A DNA stretch of 64,000 nt from positions 496,001-560,000 of the forward strand of contig JADIYI010000009.1 of NCBI GenBank assembly GCA_016705365.1. Reading direction: 5' to 3'. The first letter of the stretch is position 1. Every line of letters begins with the position of its first letter. Made by a program: the position numbers and the translations under genes. Below, one piece after another: positions 36,560 through 46,427 of the stretch. The notes under the pieces were generated by a model. It ran no database searches. It was not told where the DNA came from and saw only the letters and a program-made list of their open reading frames with translations. The DNA is from Gammaproteobacteria bacterium (lineage in GTDB: Bacteria > Pseudomonadota > Gammaproteobacteria > Pseudomonadales > UBA5518).

Positions 36560-39500
36560 ATGGCAGAGAACACGAACATGCTGATGTTGCCACCCGTCTG
36601 CGATCAGGATCTGCGCCGGGCCATACGGGCACTGTCGGACAGCGATGAAGGGGCGCGCGTTGCGGCATTGCTGGCGCAGGCCGATGCTGAGCTCGGCGAT
36701 GGTGCCGCGGTCGCGGCACGGGCCGCTGCGCTGATCGAGGCGATCCGCGAGAAACAGCGCTACAGCGCCGGCATCAATGCGCTGCTCACGGAATATTCGC
36801 TGTCGAGCCGCGAAGGCGTGGTGCTGATGTGTCTCGCGGAAGCCCTGTTGCGTGTTCCCGATCGCATTACGGCCGACCGCCTGATCCGCGACAAACTCGG
36901 CAGCGGCGACTGGCGCTCGCATGTTGGCAACAGGCACTCGCTGTTCGTGAACGCCTCGGCGTGGGGACTGCTGCTGACGGGCAAGGTGATCCGTCTGCAG
37001 CAGGATGACACCGAGTCGGCGTGGCGCATGTTGCGCCAGACAGTGGGTCGCGCGGGCGAGCCCGCGATCCGCACCGCGATGCGCCTGGCAATGAACATCA
37101 TGGGCACGCAATTCGTGCTCGGTACCGATATCGATGCCGCGCTCGACAAATCGAAGGAATGGCTGGTGCGCGGTTATCGCTACTCCTATGACATGCTTGG
37201 CGAAGGCGCGCGCACCGCAACGAGCGCCGGCGAATATCACGCCGTCTACTGCGCTTCGATCGAGCGGGTCGGACAACACTCCAGGGCGTCCGATCCGGTC
37301 AGTGGCCCGGGCTTCTCGGTAAAACTCTCGGCGCTGCATCCGCGGCTCGAACTCGCGCAGGGCAAACGTACCCGGGCCGAGCTGGTGCCACGCGTACTCG
37401 AGCTCGCGCAGCTGGCGCGCGCTCACAATATCGGCCTCACCCTCGACGCCGAGGAGGCGCACCGGCTCGATCCCATGCTCGATGTGTTCGAGGCGGTGTA
37501 TCGCGACAGTTCGCTGTCGGGCTGGGAAGGATTCGGCATGGCGGTGCAGGCTTACCTCAAGAACGCCCCTGCCGTGATCGACTGGCTGGCGGATCAGTCC
37601 GCGCGTCAGCGCCGGCGCATCATGGTGCGCCTGGTAAAGGGCGCGTACTGGGACGCCGAGATCAAGCACGCGCAGAATTTTGGCCTCGCCGGCTACCCGG
37701 TGTTTACCCGCAAGGCCGCGAGCGATCTGTCCTACCTGGTCTGTGCCGGGCGCCTGCTCGCGCAACGATCGCGCCTCTATCCGCAGTTCGCCACCCACAA
37801 CGCGCATTCGGCCTCGGCGATACTCGCAATGAGCGGCACGCCGGGCGGTTTCGAGTTCCAGCGCCTGCACGGCATGGGCGAGGAACTGTACGAGGAAATG
37901 CTGGAGGCGCAGGGCATCGAGGTACCGTGCCGGATTTACGCCCCGGTCGGGGTACATCGCGATCTGCTCGCCTACCTGGTACGTCGTCTGCTCGAGAACG
38001 GCGCCAACAGTTCCTTTGTGCACAACCTCGCCAACAAGGCGCTGCCGAGCGTGCTGCTGGGCGCTGATCCACGCGACAAGCTGCGCGGACTGCGGCAATA
38101 CGCCAACCGCAGTATTGCGTTGCCCCGGCAGATGTTTGGCACGGCGCGTGCCGCTGCACACGGTGTCGATCTGCAGGATGCGGAGCAATTGCGTGCCTTC
38201 GCGAGCGGTCTCGATGTCTGGCGCGAGAGTGCCGCGCGTCTCGGCGCGGATACCGGCCCGGGAACGCGGACCGCGGTGCGCAACCCCGCCAATCGCGAGG
38301 AAATTCTCGGTCACTACACGCCGAGTTCGGGCGCGCGGATCGAAGCGGCCGCAGCCGCGGTGCATGCGGCCGAGCGACGCTGGGCCGGGACACCCGCAGG
38401 CACGCGTGCCGACTGCCTGAGGCGGGCCGCCAATCAGATGGAAGCCGGGCTCGCGGAACTGGCCGGATTCTGCATCAAGGAAGCCGGCAAGACTGTGCGC
38501 GATGCGCTGGCCGATGTGCGCGAAGCCATCGATTTCTGCCGCTATTACGCGCTGGAGGCCGAAACACTGATCGCGCGTCATGGGCACAAGCTCGAGCCGC
38601 GGGGACCGATACTGTGCATCAGTCCGTGGAATTTCCCGGTCGCGATATTTGTCGGACAGCTGAGTGCGGCACTGGTCAGCGGAAACCCGGTGATCGCCAA
38701 GCCCGCGGAACAGACCACGCTGGTCGCGTTGCGCCTGGTCGAAATGTTCCATGCCGCGGGCGTTCCGGCCGATGTGCTGCAGATCCTGTGCGGACCCGGC
38801 GCGCCGGTTGGTGATCGCCTGCTTGGTGATCCGCGCATCGCGGGGGTGATGTTCACCGGTTCGACCGCGGTAGCGACTCATATCGCGAAGGTACTGGCCG
38901 CACGCGGCGGCGCGCGCGCGATGCTGATCGCCGAGACCGGGGGTCAGAACGCGCTGGTGGTCGATTCCAGTGCTTTGCCCGAACAGGTGGTCGATGATGT
39001 GATCGCCTCGGGATTCAACAGCGCCGGGCAGCGCTGCTCGGCCCTGCGCGTTCTCTGTGTACAGCACGAGATTGCCGAGCGCCTCATCGCGATGCTGCGT
39101 GGCGCGATGCAGGAATTGCGCGTCGGCGACCCGGCGGACATTGCCAGCGATATCGGCCCGATCATCGACGAGGAGGCACGCGCGCGCCTCGAGGCCCATG
39201 TGGCCTGGCTCGAGGGCAAGGCAAAACTGCTGCACGCCTGCACCCTGCAACCGGGTAGTGACAACGGCAGTTTCTTCGCCCCGCGGCTCTACGAAATCGA
39301 TTCTGTCGAGTGCTTGCGCGAGGAGGTGTTCGGGCCGGTGGTGCACCTGGTGCGCTATCGCGCGGCCGATCTCGAACAGTTGCCGCAACGCTTGAATGCC
39401 GCAGGCTTCGGCCTCACTTTCGGCATCCACAGCCGCGTCCAGCGCAGCATCGATATGCTGGCGCGCGACACCCGCGCCGGCAACGTGTATGTGAATCGCA

Positions 39501-40375
39501 ACATGATCGGCGCGGTGGTCGGCGTCCAGCCTTTTGGCGGGCAGGGTTTGTCCGGCACCGGCCCCAAAGCCGGAGGGCCGTTGTATCTGCCCCGCCTGAT
39601 GCGCGTGGCGGGCAACGACGTGCCCGCCTATCGCGCCATCGAGGATTCCGAGACACCGATCGATATCGCGGAGGTGTTCGATTGCCGGCTGCTGCTCGCG
39701 GCGCTGGCGGAGCTGCAGCACGAATGGAGCCTGGCCGATATGCGCACCCGGTTCGCACCGGCGCGTGCGTTGCGCGAGCAGATCACACACAACGGTTTGC
39801 GCGATCACGATCAGCGCGTGGCACTGGGTACACGCCTGCATTCGCTGCTCGAGCAGGGCGCTGCGCTTGCGCAGGCGCTCGAGATGCCCGGCCCGACCGG
39901 TGAAACCAACACCCTGTCATTCGAGCCGCGGGGCGTGCTGGCCTGCGTGTGCCGCGACGGTGCGCGGGAAAGCGATATCCTTTTGCCCGCGCTGGCGGCG
40001 CTGCTGTGTGGCAATACGCTGCTGTTCCTGTCCGATGCCGCCACGCGTCCGCTGGTGATGACGCTGCGCAACCTGCTCGGGGAGGCCGGTTTTGCCGACG
40101 GACTGAGCGCGCATCACACGGTGGCGGATATGCAGGCGCTCGGGGAAATCCTGCGCGGCTGCGCGATCGACGGCGTGCTCTGTCATGGCGATGCCGCGCT
40201 CTCGTGTCACTGCAGCCGCTCGCTGGCTGCCCGCGAGGGTGCGATCCTGCCGCTCATCGACGAGGATTTCGGACCGCTCTACCTGCAGCGTTTCGTGCAC
40301 GAAAAAACGGTTTCGGTGAATACCACCGCATCGGGTGGCAATACCGCGCTGATGTCGCAATCCGAAAGCGATTGA
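36560..40375 (+). CDS. putA: Bifunctional proline dehydrogenase/L-glutamate-gamma-semialdehyde dehydrogenase, type B
   Basis: 1271 residues. No N-terminal ribbon-helix-helix domain is present, so it should not repress its own gene. The alpha domain is followed by the FAD-binding PRODH barrel (GEGARTATSAGEYH, VRLVKGAYWDAEIK, FATHNAHS, RIYAPVGVHRDLLAYLVRR). The aldehyde dehydrogenase domain has NWF-type CISPWNFPVAIF and catalytic Cys826 in SAGQRCSAL. About 170 further residues form the C-terminal ALDH-like extension of type B PutA, which helps assembly. It oxidises proline to glutamate via channelled P5C, passing electrons to quinone and NAD+. A long inverted repeat lies upstream. Confidence 0.93.
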   Translation: MAENTNMLMLPPVCDQDLRRAIRALSDSDEGARVAALLAQADAELGDGAAVAARAAALIEAIREKQRYSAGINALLTEYSLSSREGVVLMCLAEALLRVPDRITADRLIRDKLGSGDWRSHVGNRHSLFVNASAWGLLLTGKVIRLQQDDTESAWRMLRQTVGRAGEPAIRTAMRLAMNIMGTQFVLGTDIDAALDKSKEWLVRGYRYSYDMLGEGARTATSAGEYHAVYCASIERVGQHSRASDPVSGPGFSVKLSALHPRLELAQGKRTRAELVPRVLELAQLARAHNIGLTLDAEEAHRLDPMLDVFEAVYRDSSLSGWEGFGMAVQAYLKNAPAVIDWLADQSARQRRRIMVRLVKGAYWDAEIKHAQNFGLAGYPVFTRKAASDLSYLVCAGRLLAQRSRLYPQFATHNAHSASAILAMSGTPGGFEFQRLHGMGEELYEEMLEAQGIEVPCRIYAPVGVHRDLLAYLVRRLLENGANSSFVHNLANKALPSVLLGADPRDKLRGLRQYANRSIALPRQMFGTARAAAHGVDLQDAEQLRAFASGLDVWRESAARLGADTGPGTRTAVRNPANREEILGHYTPSSGARIEAAAAAVHAAERRWAGTPAGTRADCLRRAANQMEAGLAELAGFCIKEAGKTVRDALADVREAIDFCRYYALEAETLIARHGHKLEPRGPILCISPWNFPVAIFVGQLSAALVSGNPVIAKPAEQTTLVALRLVEMFHAAGVPADVLQILCGPGAPVGDRLLGDPRIAGVMFTGSTAVATHIAKVLAARGGARAMLIAETGGQNALVVDSSALPEQVVDDVIASGFNSAGQRCSALRVLCVQHEIAERLIAMLRGAMQELRVGDPADIASDIGPIIDEEARARLEAHVAWLEGKAKLLHACTLQPGSDNGSFFAPRLYEIDSVECLREEVFGPVVHLVRYRAADLEQLPQRLNAAGFGLTFGIHSRVQRSIDMLARDTRAGNVYVNRNMIGAVVGVQPFGGQGLSGTGPKAGGPLYLPRLMRVAGNDVPAYRAIEDSETPIDIAEVFDCRLLLAALAELQHEWSLADMRTRFAPARALREQITHNGLRDHDQRVALGTRLHSLLEQGAALAQALEMPGPTGETNTLSFEPRGVLACVCRDGARESDILLPALAALLCGNTLLFLSDAATRPLVMTLRNLLGEAGFADGLSAHHTVADMQALGEILRGCAIDGVLCHGDAALSCHCSRSLAAREGAILPLIDEDFGPLYLQRFVHEKTVSVNTTASGGNTALMSQSESD

Positions 40376-40384
40376 TTGCTGCCC

Positions 40385-40409
40385 CCCCTCTCCCGCGGCG
40401 GGAGAGGGG
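40385..40409. terminator. Bidirectional hairpin between putA and aldehyde dehydrogenase
   Basis: CCCCTCTCCCGC and GCGGGAGAGGGG form a perfect 12-bp stem around a single base. The two flanking genes converge here. There is no clear T-run, so it may stop transcription only weakly; this G+C-rich palindrome also resembles REP-type intergenic repeats. Confidence 0.6.
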
Positions 40410-40423
40410 TATTGCGAGCAGGC

Positions 40424-41854
40424 TCAGGCGGCGTTGTAGCCCATGACCGCCTTGGTTTCGAGGAAGTCATGGAAACCGTGGGCACCCCACTCGCGACCAT
40501 TTCCGGATTGCTTGTAGCCTCCGAACGGCGCCGCCAGGTCCACGCCACTGCCATTGAGGTGGACCATCCCGGTACGCAACTGCGCGGCAACCTTGCGTGC
40601 CCTCTCGATATTCGAGGAGGTTATGTAGCCCGACAGCCCGTAGACCGTGTCATTGGCAATACGGACTGCATCGGCCTCGTCCTTGTACGGCAGGATCGAG
40701 AGAACGGGGCCGAAAATTTCCTCGCGAGCAATGGTCATCTCGTTGTTCACGTTGGCGAACACCGTGGGTTTGACGTAATAGCCGGTTGCGAGCCCTTCCG
40801 GCTTGCCGGTGCCACCGCAGACGAGCTCGGCGCCCTCGTCGATGCCCGCCTGTATCAGTTTCTGGATCTTGTTGTATTGCAGCTCGCTCACCACCGGGCC
40901 CATCGTGGTGCCCTCGGCATCCGGATTGCCGACCTTGACCTTCGCGGCCGCCGCGCGCGCGATCTCCTTCACTTCCGTCAACCTCGATTCCGGTACCAGC
41001 ATCCGGGTCGGCGCATTGCAGGACTGGCCGCTGTTGCTGAAGCAACCGATCACGTCACGGGTCACGGCCTTTTTGAAATCCGCGTCATCGAGCAGGATGT
41101 TGGCCGATTTTCCCCCGAGCTCCTGGCAGACACGCTTGACCGTGTCCGCGGCATTCTTCGCCACCAGGATACCGGCGCGAGTCGAGCCGGTGAACGACAC
41201 CATGTCGACTTCCGGGTGCGAGGCGAGCGCCGAGCCCACTCCGGGCCCATCCCCGTTGACCAGGTTGAACACGCCGGCGGGTACCCCGGCCTCGTGCAGC
41301 ACCTGGCTCAGCAGGTAGGCATCGAGCGGCGCGATCTCACTCGGCTTGAGCACCATCGTGCAGCCCGTGGCCAGTGCCGGGGCGACCTTGCAGGCAATCT
41401 GGTTGGCGGGCCAGTTCCAGGGGGTGATGAATGCGCACACGCCGATCGGCTCACGGAATATCCGCGTGGTGCCGAGGTCTTCCTCGAACTCGAAGTTCCT
41501 GAGCACCTCGAGCGCCGTGGTGAAATGCGCCACCACCATCGCGGCCTGGGCATTGGTGGCCAGCGGCATCGGCGCGCCCATCTCGGCCGAGATCGCGGCC
41601 GCGAATTCGCCGTAGCGCGCCTGGTAACCGCTGATGATGCGTTCGAGCAGGGCAATGCGCTCCTCGCGCGTGGTCCGCGAATAGCTCGCGAACGCGGCAC
41701 GTGCGGCCTTGCACGCGGCATCCACATCCGCGGCGCTACCGAGCGATATCGTTGCAATCGCCTGCTCGGTGGCCGGGTTGATCACTTCCAGCGTGCGCCG
41801 CACGACCGGCTCCACCCACTGGCCGTTGATATAGAACTGTTCACAATTTTGCAT
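40424..41854 (-). CDS. Aldehyde dehydrogenase family protein
   Basis: 476 residues, a full-length NAD(P)+-dependent aldehyde dehydrogenase. ITPWNWP (about 143-149), the general base Glu246 in CQELGGKS and nucleophile Cys279 in SNSGQSCNAPTR are present, and EIFGPVL is near the C-terminus. It would oxidise an aldehyde to a carboxylate. It converges on putA and is preceded by about 500 bp without an intact gene, so it is probably monocistronic. Substrate not assignable from sequence. Confidence 0.9.
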   Translation of the reverse strand: MQNCEQFYINGQWVEPVVRRTLEVINPATEQAIATISLGSAADVDAACKAARAAFASYSRTTREERIALLERIISGYQARYGEFAAAISAEMGAPMPLATNAQAAMVVAHFTTALEVLRNFEFEEDLGTTRIFREPIGVCAFITPWNWPANQIACKVAPALATGCTMVLKPSEIAPLDAYLLSQVLHEAGVPAGVFNLVNGDGPGVGSALASHPEVDMVSFTGSTRAGILVAKNAADTVKRVCQELGGKSANILLDDADFKKAVTRDVIGCFSNSGQSCNAPTRMLVPESRLTEVKEIARAAAAKVKVGNPDAEGTTMGPVVSELQYNKIQKLIQAGIDEGAELVCGGTGKPEGLATGYYVKPTVFANVNNEMTIAREEIFGPVLSILPYKDEADAVRIANDTVYGLSGYITSSNIERARKVAAQLRTGMVHLNGSGVDLAAPFGGYKQSGNGREWGAHGFHDFLETKAVMGYNAA

Positions 41855-42357
41855 GCTCGGATTTCCTCGGAAAGAAACAAGTTGCTCGCCACCGCCCGCG
41901 GCGGCGAATTCAGGAAGAGTGCGGGTTGTGCCCGGACACCGCTCCCGCCGTAGCTCGGCACGGGGTCGGGGTCGGGGGCGTTATGGTCGCGCCTTGTCCG
42001 GTGAATGTAAACCGTGTCGCGAGCGTGGCGTCGAGGTCGAGCAAGTGCCATGGGTGATCGACGAGCACACGCCGTGCCCGGCGTGGCCAGCGTGCGGGCT
42101 ATCAACGGGGTGGGCGGTGACGAGGAACTGCAGATCGTGTTCGATCCCTGCCGCGCGACAAAGATCGGCATCACCATACCGCAGATTGCGGCGGTTGCCG
42201 GCAGCGCCAACGACGCGTCGGGTGGCGTCGTCGATGCAGTGATATTGCATCGGGGAGGGAAAAACATGCTAAGTTTCCTCAATAATCAGGCCGGCAGACG
42301 CGCGGACGGCCCACGCGATCCGCAGCCCGGTGGCAGATTCGGAATTCGAGGAGTGAA
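41855..42357. other. Gap with gene remnant between aldehyde dehydrogenase and methyltransferase genes
   Basis: About 500 bp without an intact gene. The only recognisable content is a plus-strand RND-efflux fragment (separate entry) and, at 42345-42357, the ribosome binding site GAGGAG of the next gene. The minus-strand promoter of the aldehyde dehydrogenase must lie in its left part; I see no clear boxes. Confidence 0.6.
41991..42245 (+). pseudogene. Remnant of an RND-family efflux permease
   Basis: From about 42074 the frame reads VPGVASVRAING, then ELQIVFDP, IGITIPQIAAVAGSAN and SGGVVD. This follows the periplasmic porter part of AcrB/CzcA-type RND pumps (PGVasV-x-GG, E-x-x-V-x-vDp, Gltipqv). 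In another frame just before it, GVEVEQVPWVIDEHTP resembles the sequence that should precede it, so a frameshift or small deletion near 42060-42075 is implied. Real RND pumps have about 1030 residues; only some 70 remain, with no start, no membrane segments and no partner genes. Family call by eye. Confidence 0.6.
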
Positions 42358-43332
42358 ATGGTTTCCCGCGACGAGGTACTCGGTTGTTACAGGTTCATTC
42401 TCGGACGTGATCCCGAGAGCGAGGAAGTGGTCAGGGAGCACCTGGCGGCTTCGAGCCTGGCGGAACTGCGCAGCTCGTTCATCGGATCCGCCGAGTTCCA
42501 GCGCATCAGCGGAAGCATCGGAGCGGCGGCGCCCGATATCGACGCCTGCCTGCCGCCGCAGGTGTGGCAAGCCAATCCGGTCGACTGCGAGGCCACTCCC
42601 GAGCAACTGGTGGTGCTGCTCGACCGCATTCGCCGCGAGTGGGAGGGATTCGGCAAAACCGAGCCGCACTGGTCCGTGCTCACGCACGACAACTACCGGC
42701 AGGACGCGATCGCAGGCAATATCGAGGAGTTCTACGCCTCGGGAATGTTCGTCGCCAACATCATAAAGGCCTTTTTCGAGCGCCACGGACTCGAACCCGC
42801 GAAACTGCGCAACTGCTTCGAACTCGGCTGCGGCGTCGGGCGCATCACGATCCATCTCGCGCGGCTGTTCGACAGCGTGGTCGGCGCCGACATCTCGAAA
42901 TTCCACCTCGATGTATGCCGGGAGGAACTCGGCCGCCGCCGTGTCCGCAATGTGGAACTGCTGTGCCTCGACTCGCCCGCGCGCCTCGAGGCCCTGTCCG
43001 AAATCCGCTTCTTCTGTTCGTTCATCGTGCTGCAGCACAACCCACCGCCAGTGATCACCTACATCCTCGATACGGTGCTCGCGCGCCTTGGCGCTGGCGG
43101 CGCGGCGGTTTTCCAGGTCCCGACCTGGCGCCGCGGCTATGCCTACGACCTCGACGCCTACCTGCGGCGACCCAAGCGGCTGCACATGGAAATGCACGTG
43201 CTGCCGCAGGCCCATGTCCATCGCATCATTGCCCGCAACGGGTGTCGCCTGCTGGAGCTGCGGGAGGACGGCTGGGCCGAGGGGCGTACCGCGGCGACCA
43301 TTTCCAATACCTTTTTTGTCGTCAGGGACTGA
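42358..43332 (+). CDS. SAM-dependent methyltransferase with N-terminal DUF4214-like segment
   Basis: 324 residues, ATG 42358 behind GAGGAG. The first 45 residues (YRFILGRDPESEEVV, LRSSFIGSAEFQ) look like the DUF4214 repeat often fused to glycan or lipid-modifying enzymes. The class I methyltransferase core starts at about 150: FELGCGVGRITIHLA (SAM motif I), VVGADIS, and later motifs around CSFIVLQHNPPP. It would methylate a small molecule or glycan. Upstream is the RND remnant, and the next gene is convergent after about 200 bp. Confidence 0.8.
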   Translation: MVSRDEVLGCYRFILGRDPESEEVVREHLAASSLAELRSSFIGSAEFQRISGSIGAAAPDIDACLPPQVWQANPVDCEATPEQLVVLLDRIRREWEGFGKTEPHWSVLTHDNYRQDAIAGNIEEFYASGMFVANIIKAFFERHGLEPAKLRNCFELGCGVGRITIHLARLFDSVVGADISKFHLDVCREELGRRRVRNVELLCLDSPARLEALSEIRFFCSFIVLQHNPPPVITYILDTVLARLGAGGAAVFQVPTWRRGYAYDLDAYLRRPKRLHMEMHVLPQAHVHRIIARNGCRLLELREDGWAEGRTAATISNTFFVVRD

Positions 43333-43535
43333 AAGCATCGGCATTTGTCGGTGATCGGTAACCCGTGCCCGGCCAACACGTGATCGGCCTCAAAACCGAT
43401 GCACAGGCTGGAGACGGAATTACACGTGCGATGGCGGATTATTGCCAGGCCCTCGATGCCCTGGCGCACAACTCGGGACCAGCGCCTGGGGCGCGCCTCG
43501 ACGAGTGCGCCAGGCGAAAGCCGTTTGACGCCCGC

Positions 43536-44474
43536 TCAGACGACCCGATGCTCGAGCGCGACCGAATCCCGTATGGCCAGGCTGTTTCTTACCGCCACGT
43601 CGATACTCCGACCCAGCGTTTCGTTGGTCAGCCAGGCAAGATGCGGCGCGACAGCGACGTTGTCGAGTGCGAGCAGGGGGTTCGTTGCCACCGCCGGTTC
43701 ATGGGCGAACACATCCAGCCCGGCCGCGCCCAGTGCGCCCGAGACCAGCGCGACATGAAGCGCGATTTCGTCGATTAGCGCACCGCGCGCGGTATTGATC
43801 AATATTGCCCCTCGCTTCATCAGCGCCATGCGCGAGCGGTCAATGAGCTTTTCGGTTTCGGCGGTCAACGGCACATGCAGCGTGACGATGTCCGAAACCT
43901 GCAGCAGCTCCCGCAATGACACGAATGGGTAGGCAACCTCCTTTCTGCTGCGCGCGGTATAGATCACTCGTGCGCCCATCGCCTCGAGGATCGGTGCGAG
44001 AATTCGCGGAACCTCGCCAAAACCGACGATCCCCACCGTGCGCCCGCACAGCTCGCCAAGGCTCTCCCTGACCTGTGCATCGACGACCCACTTCCCGGTG
44101 CGACAGCTGCGCTCGACGCAATATTGCCGGCGCAATGCGGACAGCATCAGCAGCAGGCTCATCTCGGCAACCGCCCGGCTGTTCGTTCCCGGCATATTGC
44201 AGACCGCAATTCCCCTGGAGCGGGCGGCATCGAGGTCAATGGTATTCACGCCGACACCGATTTTCTGAATCAGCTCGAGCTTCGGTGCCTGGCGGATCAC
44301 GTCCGCCGTGATCGGCTGCAACACATGCCAGATCACGCGCGCATCGGCCAGCTCCGCCAGGAACGGCTGCTCGAAACCTTCCGCGCAGCAGACCACTTCA
44401 AGCCCGAGCGTTGCGAAGCGCGCGACTTCCTCACGCAGCCTTGCTCCGGCCGCATAGTGAAAAAGAACCTTCAC
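43536..44474 (-). CDS. D-isomer-specific 2-hydroxyacid dehydrogenase, NAD-binding
   Basis: 312 residues. The catalytic Arg is in INTARGALID, Glu in VFAHEPA and His in VAPHLAWLTNE, so the active site is complete. The nucleotide loop reads VGIVGFGEVPR, with Pro where the third Gly of GxGxxG is usual; the codon is CCG. Family members reduce 2-oxoacids to D-2-hydroxyacids, or act on phosphoglycerate or glyoxylate. It stands 14 bp downstream of the acyl-CoA dehydrogenase gene on the same strand, so both are likely one transcript. Confidence 0.87.
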   Translation of the reverse strand: MKVLFHYAAGARLREEVARFATLGLEVVCCAEGFEQPFLAELADARVIWHVLQPITADVIRQAPKLELIQKIGVGVNTIDLDAARSRGIAVCNMPGTNSRAVAEMSLLLMLSALRRQYCVERSCRTGKWVVDAQVRESLGELCGRTVGIVGFGEVPRILAPILEAMGARVIYTARSRKEVAYPFVSLRELLQVSDIVTLHVPLTAETEKLIDRSRMALMKRGAILINTARGALIDEIALHVALVSGALGAAGLDVFAHEPAVATNPLLALDNVAVAPHLAWLTNETLGRSIDVAVRNSLAIRDSVALEHRVV

Positions 44475-44488
44475 TCGCCGCGATCCGG

Positions 44489-46273
44489 CTACAAGCCGAA
44501 ATGCGCCTCGTCGAGCGCCATCATCGTGCGGCTGCCCGCCATCACCGCATCGCGATGGGTCTGCGCGCGCGGCAGTATCTGTTCGGCGTAGAAGCGCGCG
44601 GTGATCAGCTTGGCGCGCAGAAAATCACAGTTGCCGCCGCCTGCAGCCAGCCGCCGCAAGGCAGCTGCCGCTGCCACCGCCAGTTGCCAGCCACCGGTCA
44701 CGGTACCTGCCAGCATCAGGAAATTGTAGGCCGCGGCGCCCGCGTTCTCGCCGGCCCCGTCGAGATTGCTCTTCAGCCACTCGCCAGCCTGCTCCAGCGC
44801 ATCGACGCCGCGTGCCAGCGCCATGCCGATATCGGCGTATTCGGAGCCATCCAGCGTTGCGGCAACGCCGCGTATTTCGCTCAGCAGGCCAGCCATCGCC
44901 GCCCCGCCGTCACGCAGGAATTTGCGTCCCACCAGGTCGAGCGCCTGGATACCGTTGGTACCCTCGTAGATCGGCAGGATGCGGGCATCGCGCAGATACT
45001 GCGCGGCGCCGGTTTCCTCGATGAAACCCATGCCACCGTGCACCTGCACACCGGTCGAGGTAATCTCCATCGCGACCTCGGTACACCAGCCCTTCACGAT
45101 CGGCGTCAGCAGGGCAACGCGCTGGTCGTGCGCCTTCCTCGCGCCCTCGTCGCGCGAGTGATGAATATGGTCCTGGCTGCTCATCGCGACATAGGCCAGC
45201 GCACGCCCGGCCTCGGTCAGCGCCTTCATGGTCAGCAGCATGCGGCGCACGTCGGGGTGGTGGATGATCGAGACCCGCTCCGGGCTGCTCGGCGTCGAGC
45301 CCTGTACCCGCTCCCGCGCATAGGCTACCGCATGCTGCAGCGCGCGCTCGGACACCGCGACGCCCTGCAAGCCAACCGAAAGTCGGGCGTGATTCATCAT
45401 CGTGAACATGCAGGCAAGACCCTTGTTCTCTTCGCCGATCAGGTAGCCGAGCGCACCGCCGTTGTCGCCAAAGCCCATCACGCAGGTCGGACTGGCGTGG
45501 ATGCCGAGCTTGTGCTCGACCGACACCGGATACGCATCGTTACGCTCGCCGATGCTGCCATCGGTATTCACCAGATACTTCGGCACCAGGAACAGCGAAA
45601 TGCCCTTTACCCCGGGCGGGGCGTCCGGCAGACGCGCCAGCACCAGGTGGATGACGTTTTCCGTCATCGCATGATCGCCCCAGGTAATGAAGATCTTGTT
45701 GCCGAAAATCCGGTAGCGATCGCCGTCACGCTCGGCCCGTGCACGCACCACCGCAAGGTCCGAGCCGGCCTGCGGTTCGGTCAGGTTCATGCTGCCGGTC
45801 CACGCACCGGAGATCATGTTGGGCAGGTACACCGATTTGAGTGCGTCACTGCCGTGCATCACGATCGCATCGATGGCCCCCTGGGTCAGCAGCGGGCACA
45901 GGCTGAACGAGAGGTTCGCCGACTGGATCATCTCCTGCACCGCGGTGGCAAGCACCAGGGGCAATCCCTGCCCGCCGTATTCGCTCGCAAACGGCAGGCT
46001 GTTCCAGCCGCCATCGACATATTGCCAATAGGCTTCCTTGAAACCCTCGGCCTGTACTACCGCGCGATTCTCGACCCGCGAGCCCTGCTGGTCGCCGCTG
46101 CGGTTGAGCGGAGCGATCGCAGCCTCCGTGAGTTGCGCGGCGCCTTCCAGGATCGCCCGCACCAGGTCCGGTGTAGCCTCCTCCAGACCCGGCAGTGCCG
46201 CGATCTCCGCCATCCCCACATGCTCCTCGAGCACGAATGCGATATCCGTTACCGGTGCCTTGTATTCACTCAT
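44489..46273 (-). CDS. Acyl-CoA dehydrogenase, DmdC-like (about 600-residue class)
   Basis: 594 residues, larger than the about 380-residue standard enzyme because of an extra C-terminal helical domain, as in 3-methylmercaptopropionyl-CoA dehydrogenase DmdC and FadE5-type proteins. FAD and substrate segments are MNLTEPQAGSDL, HGGMGFIEETGA and the catalytic Glu in LPIYEGTNGIQALDLVGRK. The acyl chain it oxidises is not shown. An acyl-CoA ligase resembling DmdB follows on the same side, 154 bp upstream, which supports but does not prove a DMSP-demethylation-like or general fatty-acid role. Confidence 0.88.
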   Translation of the reverse strand: MSEYKAPVTDIAFVLEEHVGMAEIAALPGLEEATPDLVRAILEGAAQLTEAAIAPLNRSGDQQGSRVENRAVVQAEGFKEAYWQYVDGGWNSLPFASEYGGQGLPLVLATAVQEMIQSANLSFSLCPLLTQGAIDAIVMHGSDALKSVYLPNMISGAWTGSMNLTEPQAGSDLAVVRARAERDGDRYRIFGNKIFITWGDHAMTENVIHLVLARLPDAPPGVKGISLFLVPKYLVNTDGSIGERNDAYPVSVEHKLGIHASPTCVMGFGDNGGALGYLIGEENKGLACMFTMMNHARLSVGLQGVAVSERALQHAVAYARERVQGSTPSSPERVSIIHHPDVRRMLLTMKALTEAGRALAYVAMSSQDHIHHSRDEGARKAHDQRVALLTPIVKGWCTEVAMEITSTGVQVHGGMGFIEETGAAQYLRDARILPIYEGTNGIQALDLVGRKFLRDGGAAMAGLLSEIRGVAATLDGSEYADIGMALARGVDALEQAGEWLKSNLDGAGENAGAAAYNFLMLAGTVTGGWQLAVAAAAALRRLAAGGGNCDFLRAKLITARFYAEQILPRAQTHRDAVMAGSRTMMALDEAHFGL

Positions 46274-46427
46274 TTGCGTTCCTCACTGAAAAATCCTGAT
46301 GCTCCATTGCGCTGGGGCCGGACGCCGACTGACCATCATCGGATTCCTTGTGCCGCGCACCGCGATCGATGTCGTGCGACTCACTCCAAGCCCTTGGCCG
46401 CGCATGCATATGCGCGGCGCGTGAATC

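Noticed and set aside
36494..39841. 1115-codon minus-strand open frame opposite putA
   Set aside because: Perfect shadow of PutA in high-GC DNA; no domain, and PutA is complete.
43333..43535. Possible small gene between the methyltransferase and 2-hydroxyacid dehydrogenase
   Set aside because: Open frames here run into the anti-sense of the dehydrogenase and show no motif.
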